From Streptomyces mangrovisoli (GTDB taxonomy: Bacteria > Actinomycetota > Actinomycetes > Streptomycetales > Streptomycetaceae): 44,430 nucleotides of DNA. Position numbers and translations under genes: made by a program. Shown piece by piece: positions 15,139 to 22,816 of the stretch. The stretch covers positions 1-44,430 of the forward strand of contig NZ_LAVA02000118.1 in NCBI RefSeq assembly GCF_000974985.2. Reading direction: 5' to 3'. The notes under the pieces are model-generated. The model did no database searches, had not been told where the DNA came from, and saw only the letters and a list, made by a program, of their open reading frames with translations. The number at the start of each line of letters is the position of its first letter. Positions within the stretch are counted from its first letter, which is position 1.

Positions 15139-15789
15139 ATGGAACAGACAGCGTTGCGTCCCAAGCCGATGCCCGGCCGGGAACACCCCGGCGCCACCCC
15201 GTCCGACCTGTCCACCTCGGCCACTCCGTCCACCTCGGGCACCCCGTCCACCACGCCCGCCCCGGCCCGGCGGCCGCACGCCGCACGCCGTCGTGGCAGG
15301 CGTCTGCGGACCCTGCTCTTCGCACTGTTCGCCGGTACGGTCCTGGTCCTCACCGGCGTCGGCCTGGGCACGGTGGGGGCCACGGTCATCGGCTACGGCA
15401 AGCTCGCCGACGTACAGCGGCAGGCGGCGGCCGGTCCGCGGACCGCACGGACCGGGCGGCCCGGCCCCACCGCCCCGGCGCATCCCGCCACGGCCGCCGC
15501 CTCGCCCACCGCCCCGGCGGCACCCGCCGCCACCCTCGGCGTGGAGGCCGTGGACGACACCCGGCCCGGCGCCCTGATCGTCGGCGTGCACGTGCCGGGC
15601 CCCGGCTACGCGGCCGGGCTCGTCCGCGGCGACGTGGTCCTCACCCTCGGCGGCGCCCGGGTCGACGACGCCGCCGACCTCGCCCGCGCCGTGGCCGCCG
15701 CCCGCCCCGGCACCGGCGTCGTCCTGACCGTGCGCCACCGCGGCGGCGGCTACCAGCAGCTGACGGCCACCCCCGCGGTCGTGACCTGA
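15139..15789 (+). CDS. Membrane-anchored PDZ-domain protein
   Basis: A 216-residue protein. A Ser/Thr/Pro-rich cytoplasmic N-terminus and a basic patch (RRPHAARRRGRRLR) are followed by one membrane helix (about residues 57-84), a Pro/Ala linker, and a C-terminal PDZ domain of about 85 residues (LGVEAVDD, GPGYAAGLVRGDVVLTLGGARVDDAADL, VVLTVRHRGG). Such PDZ domains usually follow a trypsin-like protease (DegP/HtrA). Here the protease is absent, so the protein can bind peptide tails but not cut them. The ribosome site is ACGGAGG, about eight bases from the ATG. An Xaa-Pro peptidase gene follows after 98 bp; a shared role in peptide handling is only inference. Confidence 0.8.
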   Translation: MEQTALRPKPMPGREHPGATPSDLSTSATPSTSGTPSTTPAPARRPHAARRRGRRLRTLLFALFAGTVLVLTGVGLGTVGATVIGYGKLADVQRQAAAGPRTARTGRPGPTAPAHPATAAASPTAPAAPAATLGVEAVDDTRPGALIVGVHVPGPGYAAGLVRGDVVLTLGGARVDDAADLARAVAAARPGTGVVLTVRHRGGGYQQLTATPAVVT

Positions 15790-15887
15790 CCCGGCCCGCC
15801 GACACCCGCCATACCGGCTCGCGCGGGCCCTCACGGACGGGCAGGATGCTGCCCGTAGTGTTCCTTCGCACGTCCACGGAGGCCCCG

Positions 15888-17015
15888 ATGTCCGGCAGCA
15901 CACCCGAGTCCTTCACCGCCGACGAGTACCGGGCCCGGATGGACCGTGCCGCGGGCGCCGCGGCCGACGCGGGCCTCGCGGGCCTGCTCGTCGCGCCCGG
16001 CCCCGACATGGTGTGGCTCACCGGCTACGCCCCGACCGCGATCACCGAACGCCTCACCCTGCTGGTCCTCGCGCCCGGCCGGGACCCCATGCTGGTGGTC
16101 CCCACGCTGGAGGCCCCCGACGCCCGGCGGGCCACCGGCGCCCCCGCCCTCACCCTGCGCGACTGGACCGACGGCAAGGACCCCTACGCCGTCACCGCCG
16201 ACCTGCTCGACAGCGTGGGCCGCTTCGGGATCAGCGACAACGCCTGGGCGATGCATCTGCTCGGCCTCCAGCGGACCCTGCCCGGCACCTCCTACGCCTC
16301 CCTCACCGAGGCGCTGCCGATGCTGCGCGCCGTGAAGGACGAGGCGGAACTGACCCTCCTCGCCGCCGCGGGGGCCGCCGCCGACGCGGCCTTCGAGGAG
16401 ATCCGCAAGGTCCCCTTCGCCGGCCGCCGGGAGGCGGAGGTCGCCCAGGACCTCGCCGACCTGCTGCGCCGCTTCGGGCACTCCCAGGTCGACTTCACCA
16501 TCGTGGCCTCGGGCCCGAACGGCGCCAACCCGCACCACGAGGTCAGCGACCGGGTCATCGGGCGCGGCGACATGGTCGTGCTCGACTTCGGCGGCCTGAA
16601 GGGCGGCTACGGCTCCGACACCTCGCGCACGGTCCACGTGGGCGAGCCGACCGACGAGGAGCGCACGGTCCACGACATCGTGCGCGCGGCGCAGGAGGCG
16701 GGGTTCCGGGCCGTCCGCCCCGGCGTGCCCTGCCAGGAGGTCGACCGCGCCGCCCGCGCGGTGATCACGGAGGCGGGCTACGGCGAGTACTTCATCCACC
16801 GCACCGGCCACGGCATCGGCGTCACCACGCACGAGCCGCCGTACATGATCGAGGGGGAGGAGCAGCCCCTCGTTCCCGGCATGTGCTTCTCCGTCGAGCC
16901 CGGCATCTATCTGCCCGGCCGGTTCGGGGTGCGGATCGAGGACATCGTCACGGTGACCGAGGACGGCGGCCGCCGCCTCAACGACACCACCCGCGAGATG
17001 GTGATCGTGGACTGA
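15888..17015 (+). CDS. Xaa-Pro aminopeptidase / M24 metallopeptidase
   Basis: A 375-residue cytoplasmic peptidase that removes N-terminal residues before proline. It has an N-terminal creatinase-like domain (about residues 1-140) and a pita-bread catalytic domain. All five metal ligands are visible: the two Asp in VLDFGGLKGGYGSDTSRT, the His in HRTGHGIGVTTHEPP, the Glu in FSVEPGIYLPG and the Glu in VRIEDIVTVTE. The enzyme should be active with Mn or Co. ATG 15888 is preceded by ACGGAGG. The length and order of motifs are normal for the family. Confidence 0.93.
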   Translation: MSGSTPESFTADEYRARMDRAAGAAADAGLAGLLVAPGPDMVWLTGYAPTAITERLTLLVLAPGRDPMLVVPTLEAPDARRATGAPALTLRDWTDGKDPYAVTADLLDSVGRFGISDNAWAMHLLGLQRTLPGTSYASLTEALPMLRAVKDEAELTLLAAAGAAADAAFEEIRKVPFAGRREAEVAQDLADLLRRFGHSQVDFTIVASGPNGANPHHEVSDRVIGRGDMVVLDFGGLKGGYGSDTSRTVHVGEPTDEERTVHDIVRAAQEAGFRAVRPGVPCQEVDRAARAVITEAGYGEYFIHRTGHGIGVTTHEPPYMIEGEEQPLVPGMCFSVEPGIYLPGRFGVRIEDIVTVTEDGGRRLNDTTREMVIVD

Positions 17016-17082
17016 CGGCCACGGTCACCGCCACCGGCACGGCCCACCGCCCCGATCACCCACCGACGACAACGGCGCGCTC

Positions 17083-18123
17083 ATGACCCAGGCACCGACG
17101 CCCACCCCGGACATCGTCCGCAGACTCGTCCGTTCCCTGCTCGGGGACGGCACGGACGGTCCGCCCGCCGCGGAGGTCCGGCCGGTCTCCCGCGCGGGCG
17201 CCGAGGGCGCCGGGGGTTCTGGAGGTTCCGGGGGTTCTGGGGGCGAGGAAGGCGAGAGCGGCGAGGGAGCGGACGGCGGCGCAGCCGGTGTGCACTCCAC
17301 CTGGTGGGTCGGCACCCGGCACGTGCTGCGGCTCGCCCCGGACCGCGACGCCTCCGCCCGGCTCCGCCGCGAACTGCGCCTGCGCGACCTCGTCCGGGCG
17401 CACATGCCGGTCACCGTGCCGGTCAGCGTGGCGCACGGCGACTGGGCCCCCGGCCTCGCGTACACGCTGGACTCCAAGGTGCCCGGCAGCACCGCGCAGG
17501 AACAGGACGTGACCGCCGTCGGCGAGGCCGACCTCGCCGGGCTCCTCGGCGGGCTGCGCGAGGTGCCGCTGCGCCAGGCCGAGGCGCTCGGCGTCCCGCG
17601 CGCGGCGCCGCGGTCCCTGGAGGCGCTGCGCCGGATGGCCCTGCACGCCGCCGGGCGCCTCGGCTCCGCCGACGAGTTCGAGCCCGGACTGCTGCGGCAG
17701 CTGACCTCGCCCGGCGCGGCGCAGCTCGCCGCGCAGCACGGCACCGCCGTCCTCGTGCACCACGGGCTGCGCGGCGACCACCTCCTGGTCAGCGCCGACG
17801 GCCGGGTGCGCGGCGTCCTCGGCTGGGCCGACGTGGCCGTCGGCGACCCCGCCGAGGACATCGCCTGTCTCGCCCTCGCGGTCGGCTCGGGTGCCGCCGT
17901 CCGTGCCGCCACCCTCGCCGGGTACGGCGCCCGCCCCTGCCTGCGCGGACTGTGGCTGGCCCGCTGCGACGGCGTCCTCCAGCTCGGCGCCCGCCTCGAC
18001 GGCCGCGACGGTCCGCCCCTGCCGGTGCTCCGGGCGCAACTGCGGCACGCCTGGGAGGCGATCCTGCTGGAGCGGGTGACGGAGCTGCGGGGCAAGGACG
18101 AGCCCCTCGACGAGGAGTCGTAG
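17083..18123 (+). CDS. Aminoglycoside-phosphotransferase-fold protein with degenerate active site
   Basis: A 346-residue APH-superfamily protein. A Gly/Ser/Glu-rich insertion (residues 40-67, with GGSGGSGGSGG) interrupts the N-lobe. The catalytic HGD motif reads HHG in VLVHHGLRGDHLLV (residues 226-228) and the metal-binding Asp before Trp is Gly (VLGWADVAVGDP, residue 247). The N-lobe lysine position looks like Arg83 in HVLRLAPD. These changes suggest little or no kinase activity, possibly a pseudokinase or a protein that binds nucleotide only. It is not evidence of antibiotic resistance. The gene starts 67 bp after the Xaa-Pro peptidase gene in the same direction and is convergent with treZ. 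Confidence 0.75.
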   Translation: MTQAPTPTPDIVRRLVRSLLGDGTDGPPAAEVRPVSRAGAEGAGGSGGSGGSGGEEGESGEGADGGAAGVHSTWWVGTRHVLRLAPDRDASARLRRELRLRDLVRAHMPVTVPVSVAHGDWAPGLAYTLDSKVPGSTAQEQDVTAVGEADLAGLLGGLREVPLRQAEALGVPRAAPRSLEALRRMALHAAGRLGSADEFEPGLLRQLTSPGAAQLAAQHGTAVLVHHGLRGDHLLVSADGRVRGVLGWADVAVGDPAEDIACLALAVGSGAAVRAATLAGYGARPCLRGLWLARCDGVLQLGARLDGRDGPPLPVLRAQLRHAWEAILLERVTELRGKDEPLDEES

Positions 18124-18149
18124 GGAACCGGGGCCGCCTCGCCCCCGCG

Positions 18150-19898
18150 CTAGGACTGCGTCAGCACCACGCACGACTCGGCCGGCACGTGCAGCAGCCC
18201 GTCCGCGCCGGGCGCCGTGACCGGTTCCCAGGCCGCGAGGACCTCCGCGGGGCGGGGCCCGAGCGGGATCGCGGCGGTCTCCTTGCCCAGGTTCACCGCC
18301 ACCCGGATGTCGCCGCGCCGGAAGGCGAACCACCGCGCGTTCTCGTCGTACGCCGCCCGGATGTCGGCCAGGTCCGGGTCGAACAGGTCGGGCTGGTCGT
18401 GCCGCAGGGCGATCAGCCGCCGGTACCAGTCGAGAACGCGCGCGTGGGGTTCACGCTCGGGTTCGGACCAGTCCAGGCAGGAACGGTCGCGGGTCGCCGG
18501 GTCCTGCGGGTCGGGGATGTCCTCCTCGGCCCAGCCGTGCGCGGCGAACTCCCGCCGCCTGCCCCGCCGTACGGCGTCCGCGAGCTCCGGATCGGTGTGG
18601 TCGGTGAAGAACTGCCACGGCGTGCCCGCGGCCCACTCCTCGCCCATGAACAGCATCGGCGTGAACGGCGCGGTCAGCACCAGCGCCGCCGCGCAGGCCA
18701 CGAGGCCCGGGGAGAGGGTGGCCGCGAGCCGGTCGCCCTGGGCGCGGTTGCCGATCTGGTCGTGGGTCTGGCCGTAGCCGAGCAGCCGGTGCGCCGCGAC
18801 CCGCGCGCGGTCCAGCGGGCGGCCGTGGTGACGGCCGCGGAAGCTGGAGTACGTGCCGTCGTGGAAGTAGCCGCCGGTGAGCGTCTTGGCGAGGGCCGCG
18901 AACGGCGAGCGGGCGAAGTCGGCGTAGTAGCCCTGGGATTCACCGGTGAGCGCGGTGTGCAGGGCGTGATGGAAGTCGTCGTTCCACTGCGCGTCGAGGC
19001 CGAGGCCGCCCTCCGCGCGCGGGGTGATCAGCCGGGGGTCGTTGAGGTCCGACTCGCCGACCAGGAACAGCGGCCGACCCAGTTCCGCCGCCAACGCGTC
19101 GACGGCCGCGGTCAGTTCCTCCAGGAAGTGACGGGCGCGGGTGTCCTGGAGGGCGTGCACGGCGTCCAGACGCAGCCCGTCGAGGCGGTAGTCGCGCAGC
19201 CAGGCCAGCGCGCTGCCGACCAGGAAGTCGCGGACCTCGTCCGAGCCGGGCGCGTCCAGGTTCACCGCGGCGCCCCAGGGCGTGTGATGGGTGTCGGTGA
19301 AGTACGGGCCGAACGCGGGGAGGTAGTTGCCGGACGGGCCGAGGTGGTTGTGCACCACGTCCAGGACGACGCCCAGGCCGAGTTCGTGCGCCCGGTCGAC
19401 GAACCGCTTCAGCGCCTCCGGGCCGCCGTACGGCTCGTGCACGGCCCACAGCGAGACGCCCTCGTAACCCCAGCCGTGGCGGCCGGGGAAGGGACACAGC
19501 GGCATCAACTCCACGTGTGTGACGCCGAGTTCGACGAGGTGGCGCAGCCGGTCCGCGGCCGCGTCCAGGGTGCCCTCGGGGGTGTACGTGCCCACGTGCA
19601 GCTCGTACAGGACCGCGCCCGGCAGCGGGCGGCCGGGCCGGTCGGCGGTGCGCCAGGCGTACCGGCCGTGGTCCACGACGGCGCTCGGCCCGTCCGGTCC
19701 CTCCGGCTGGCGGCGCGAACGCGGGTCGGGCAGCGGGGGGCCGTCGTCCACCGCGAAGGCGTAGCGCGTGCCGTCGCCCGCGTCCGCCTCCGCGATCCAC
19801 CATCCCTCCCGCTCCGTGTCGCGCTCCATCGCGCGCGCGACTCCCTCGCAGTGGAGCGTCAGCCGGTCTGCCTGCGGTGCCCACACCTCGAACTGCAC
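18150..19898 (-). CDS. treZ: Malto-oligosyltrehalose trehalohydrolase
   Basis: A 582-residue GH13 enzyme that releases free trehalose from malto-oligosyltrehalose made by TreY. An N-terminal CBM48-like beta domain (MQFEVWAPQADRLTL) precedes the barrel. The catalytic residues are the nucleophile Asp in DGLRLDAVHAL, the acid Glu in LFLVGESDLNDPRL, and the Asp in WNDDFHHALHTALTG. TreZ-type motifs GYEGVSLWAVHEPYGGPEAL and VVLDVVHNHLGP are present. AAGGGGAACC precedes the ATG. In many actinobacteria treX-treY-treZ are adjacent; here 4.5 kb with four other genes separate treZ from treY, and treZ has its own promoter region (19899-20073). Confidence 0.95.
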   Translation of the reverse strand: MQFEVWAPQADRLTLHCEGVARAMERDTEREGWWIAEADAGDGTRYAFAVDDGPPLPDPRSRRQPEGPDGPSAVVDHGRYAWRTADRPGRPLPGAVLYELHVGTYTPEGTLDAAADRLRHLVELGVTHVELMPLCPFPGRHGWGYEGVSLWAVHEPYGGPEALKRFVDRAHELGLGVVLDVVHNHLGPSGNYLPAFGPYFTDTHHTPWGAAVNLDAPGSDEVRDFLVGSALAWLRDYRLDGLRLDAVHALQDTRARHFLEELTAAVDALAAELGRPLFLVGESDLNDPRLITPRAEGGLGLDAQWNDDFHHALHTALTGESQGYYADFARSPFAALAKTLTGGYFHDGTYSSFRGRHHGRPLDRARVAAHRLLGYGQTHDQIGNRAQGDRLAATLSPGLVACAAALVLTAPFTPMLFMGEEWAAGTPWQFFTDHTDPELADAVRRGRRREFAAHGWAEEDIPDPQDPATRDRSCLDWSEPEREPHARVLDWYRRLIALRHDQPDLFDPDLADIRAAYDENARWFAFRRGDIRVAVNLGKETAAIPLGPRPAEVLAAWEPVTAPGADGLLHVPAESCVVLTQS

Positions 19899-20073
19899 GG
19901 ACGGTTCCCCTTCGTCTGCTCACCGTGATGTAGCCCGTCCATCGTCCTTCAAACGAGATCGATCCGCGTTTGCATCACCCCATTTCCCGGCGGGTGTCGC
20001 CATGTGTGCGCCCCTGGCGGGCCGTTTCCCCGTTTTCTGGACACCCGACGTTCACTGACCGACAATCACCAGC

Positions 20074-20625
20074 GTGACGTCGTCCTTCGAGTTCCCTGTG
20101 TACCCCGCGCGGCTGTCCGACGCGGAGCGCGACAAGGCGCTGGAGGTGCTCCGTGACGGAGTCGCCCGAGGGCGGCTGTCGCACGACACGTTCCTCCGGC
20201 GCATGGAGTTGGCGCTCGCCGCCCGCCGCGCGGACGAACTCGCCGCGCTCACCGCGGATCTGCCGCAGGACAACCGTGTCGCGCGCGTGGTGTTCGGCGC
20301 GGTCGAGGCGGTGTCCGGCTTCACCGTACGGCTGCGCTCCGCGTGGCAGGCGGAGCGGCTGCCCAAGCTGCTGCTGCCGAACCCGGCGGTCGGCCATCCG
20401 CTGCGGAACGGCCGCGATCCGGCCAACGGGCTGCGGCTGAACCACGAGACGGTCTCGCGGGTCCACGCCGAACTGCGCCACCAGGCCGGCATGTGGGTCC
20501 TCAGGGACCTCGGCTCCACCAACGGCACGACGGTGAACGGGCGGCGCGTGATCGGCGCGGCCGTCGTCCGCGAGGGCGACCAGGTGGGCTTCGGACGCAT
20601 GGCGTACCGGCTCGCCACGCACTGA
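20074..20625 (+). CDS. DUF1707-FHA domain protein
   Basis: A 183-residue cytoplasmic signalling protein. Residues 8-60 are a DUF1707 domain (LSDAERDKALEVLRDGVARGRLSHDTFLRRMELAL, residues about 14-48). Residues 108-180 are a forkhead-associated phosphothreonine-binding domain with the conserved core SRVHAELRHQAGMWVLRDLG and STNGTTVNGRRV. FHA domains dock onto targets of Ser/Thr kinases, but no such kinase gene is nearby. The start is the GTG at 20074 with no clear ribosome site, so it may be leaderless. It is divergent from treZ. Confidence 0.88.
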   Translation: MTSSFEFPVYPARLSDAERDKALEVLRDGVARGRLSHDTFLRRMELALAARRADELAALTADLPQDNRVARVVFGAVEAVSGFTVRLRSAWQAERLPKLLLPNPAVGHPLRNGRDPANGLRLNHETVSRVHAELRHQAGMWVLRDLGSTNGTTVNGRRVIGAAVVREGDQVGFGRMAYRLATH

Positions 20626-20783
20626 GCCAAGTGCGACCTCACCTCTGGCCTGGGATTTACCGTGTGCATCGGCTCATCATCCCGTTCCGGCCGCGGTGTT
20701 GACGTACCCCCCGAGCCGTGACTGACTGTGCGTACACCATGCACACCAGGTGAACCGACGGCACCACTTTGTGGAGGTGTGCC

Positions 20784-22136
20784 CTGCCGCCTCCCCTCCG
20801 CTACCCGACCGTGGACGAGCTGGCCGCCCGCGCCGCCGCGCTCGTCGACGGTCGCCCCCGGGACGCGCGGCTGCGCCGCGTCGGGACCTCCCGCGCGGGC
20901 ACCCCGCTGTGGCTGCTGTCCATCGGCCACGGCGGCCGCCAGGCCCTAGTCGTCGCCGGACCGCACGCGAACGAGCCGGTCGGCGGCGCCACCGTCCTCC
21001 GCCTCGCCGAACGCGCCCTCGCCGACCCCCGGCTCACCGAGGGCGCCGACGTCACCTGGAACCTGCTGCTGTGTCTCGACCCCGACGGCTCCCGCCGCAA
21101 CGAGGGCTGGCTGTCGGGACCGTACGAACTCGGCCACTACTTCCGGCACTTCTTCCGCCCCGGCTTCGCCGAACAGCCCGAGTGGCTGCCCGACGGGGCG
21201 GCGGCCGCCGCGCTGCCGGAGACCCGCGCGCTGCTCGCCGTACAGGACGAACTGCGGCCCCTGTTCCAGTGCTCGCTGCACGGCGTCGACGTCGGCGGCG
21301 GCTTCGTCGAACTCACCCGGGACCTGCCCGGCCTCGCGCCGCGCGTCGCCCGGATCGCCGGGAGCCTCGGTGTCCCGCGCGAGGTCGGCCCCTGCGACGC
21401 CCTGTACTGGCCCTGCCTCGGCCCCGCCGTGTACCGCATCCCGCCGCCGCACCGCGGCGACCTGGCCGCCGCCATCACGGAGGCCGCGGTCGAGTCGACC
21501 TGGTTCCACCCGCAGCCGTACGGCACCTTCACGGCGATCGTGGAGGCGCCCATGTGGGGGGTGACCGCCGTGGAGGACGCCGCGCCGCCCGCCGACGCGG
21601 ACGCCGTGCTGCGTGCCGTCAGCCGTGCCCTGCGCGCCGACATGCGGCTGCTCGAACGGCTCCTGGAGCGGATCGCGCCGCACCTCGCGGAAGTGCCGGA
21701 GGCCACCCGGCTGCTCGCGCCCGTCGAGGACTACCTGCTGGTCTGCCCGGGGCTCGCCGACGCCTGGGACCCCGACTCCGACGCCGCCGCGGCCCGCCCG
21801 CTGCCCCCGCTCAGCGCCGGCCACCTGGCCGGGCTGCGCATCGCGGGGCGCCGGCTCGCGCTGCGCACGGCGGGCCTGCTCCACCAGGTCGTGCGCGGCA
21901 CCGGACGCGACCGGGCCGGGGTCCTGCCCGAGCTGGACCGGATCATCGACGTGTGGTGCGCGGAGTACCGCGACGGCTTCCGGGCGCGCTGGATCCCGGT
22001 CGCGCGCCAGACCGAGTACCAGGCGGCCGTGGTCCTCGACGCGTTCGAACTCGCCGAACGGCGGGCGCGCGCCCTTGCCCGTTCGGGTGAGCCGGAGTTG
22101 GGTGCGCAGGCCGGTGTGCCGATGCACCTGGAATGA
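20784..22136 (+). CDS. M14-family zinc carboxypeptidase (copy 1)
   Basis: A 450-residue peptidase of the M14 fold without a signal peptide. Zinc ligands are the HxxE in GPHANEPVGGA and a later His in QCSLHGVDVGG; a Glu in FTAIVEAPMWG is in the expected catalytic position. Its closest relative in the window is the minus-strand gene at 22817-24067, with which it shares VGTSRAG, HANEPVGGAT and the overall layout. The start is inferred to be CTG 20784, because GGAGG lies six bases upstream and the alternative in-frame TTG 20769 has no ribosome site. Its stop overlaps the ATG of the SSI gene (ATGA), so the two are translationally coupled. The substrate is unknown. Confidence 0.85.
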   Translation: MPPPLRYPTVDELAARAAALVDGRPRDARLRRVGTSRAGTPLWLLSIGHGGRQALVVAGPHANEPVGGATVLRLAERALADPRLTEGADVTWNLLLCLDPDGSRRNEGWLSGPYELGHYFRHFFRPGFAEQPEWLPDGAAAAALPETRALLAVQDELRPLFQCSLHGVDVGGGFVELTRDLPGLAPRVARIAGSLGVPREVGPCDALYWPCLGPAVYRIPPPHRGDLAAAITEAAVESTWFHPQPYGTFTAIVEAPMWGVTAVEDAAPPADADAVLRAVSRALRADMRLLERLLERIAPHLAEVPEATRLLAPVEDYLLVCPGLADAWDPDSDAAAARPLPPLSAGHLAGLRIAGRRLALRTAGLLHQVVRGTGRDRAGVLPELDRIIDVWCAEYRDGFRARWIPVARQTEYQAAVVLDAFELAERRARALARSGEPELGAQAGVPMHLE

Positions 22137-22657
22137 CCCACTTCACCAGAACGACGGCGGTCCGGGGCGCGCTGCCGGTGGCGGCCGCCCTTCTCGCGGC
22201 GATCCCGACGACCGCCCAGGCCGCCGGCCTCACCGGCCCCGCGGCACCCGTCCGGGCCGTCGCCCGCACCGCGCCCGACGCGCCCGTCAGGCCCGTCTCC
22301 CGCGTCGCGCGCGCGGGAGCGGTACGGGCCGTCTCCCGTACGGCGTCCGGCGCGGGCTTCGCCGGTGACTGGATGTACGTCGCCGTCACCGCGGGCGGCA
22401 CCCGCGGCGCGTTGCTGACCTGCGACCCGCCCCGCGGCCACGCGCGCGCCGCCGACGCCTGCGCGGAGCTGGCCACGGCCCACGGCGACATCGCCGCCCT
22501 GCCCACCCAGGACGTCATGTGCCCGATGATCTACGCCCCGGTCACCGCCGAGGCGCGCGGCCGCTGGCACGGGCGGCCGGTCACCTACCGCCACACCTTC
22601 GCCAACCGGTGCGAGCTGAACGCGCGCACGGGGAGTGTGTTCGCGCTGGACGGGTGA
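22133..22657 (+). CDS. SSI-family secreted subtilisin/trypsin inhibitor
   Basis: A 174-residue secreted protein of the Streptomyces subtilisin inhibitor family. The signal peptide ends about TTAQA-AGL (residue 30). A Val/Arg/Ala-rich spacer (about residues 36-75) contains repeats such as PVRAVART and AVRAVSRT. The inhibitor core has four cysteines (97, 110, 130, 160) for the two conserved disulfides. The reactive loop is VMCPMIYAPV, so P1 is Met132 and P1' is Ile133, a subtilisin-like rather than trypsin-like specificity. The end NRCELNARTGSVFALDG is typical. The ATG overlaps the M14 stop codon by 4 bp, so it has no leader of its own and depends on the peptidase transcript. Confidence 0.93.
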   Translation: MTHFTRTTAVRGALPVAAALLAAIPTTAQAAGLTGPAAPVRAVARTAPDAPVRPVSRVARAGAVRAVSRTASGAGFAGDWMYVAVTAGGTRGALLTCDPPRGHARAADACAELATAHGDIAALPTQDVMCPMIYAPVTAEARGRWHGRPVTYRHTFANRCELNARTGSVFALDG

Positions 22658-22816
22658 CGGTGGGGCGGGGCGTGGGGCGTGCGGCGTGCGGCGTAGGGCG
22701 TCCGGCTCCGCGGGCGCCACGCCGAGCGCGGGGCCGGACATGCCCGCGGACCTGTCCATGCGACCTGCCCGCGGACCTGTCCACGCGGCGTGCCGCGGAC
22801 CCGCCCGCGAGCCCGC

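Noticed and set aside
17083..18123. Aminoglycoside resistance gene
   Set aside because: The fold is APH-like but the catalytic residues are degenerate, and most such Streptomyces proteins are not resistance enzymes. The intact homologue at 33795-34658 likewise shows no resistance-specific feature.
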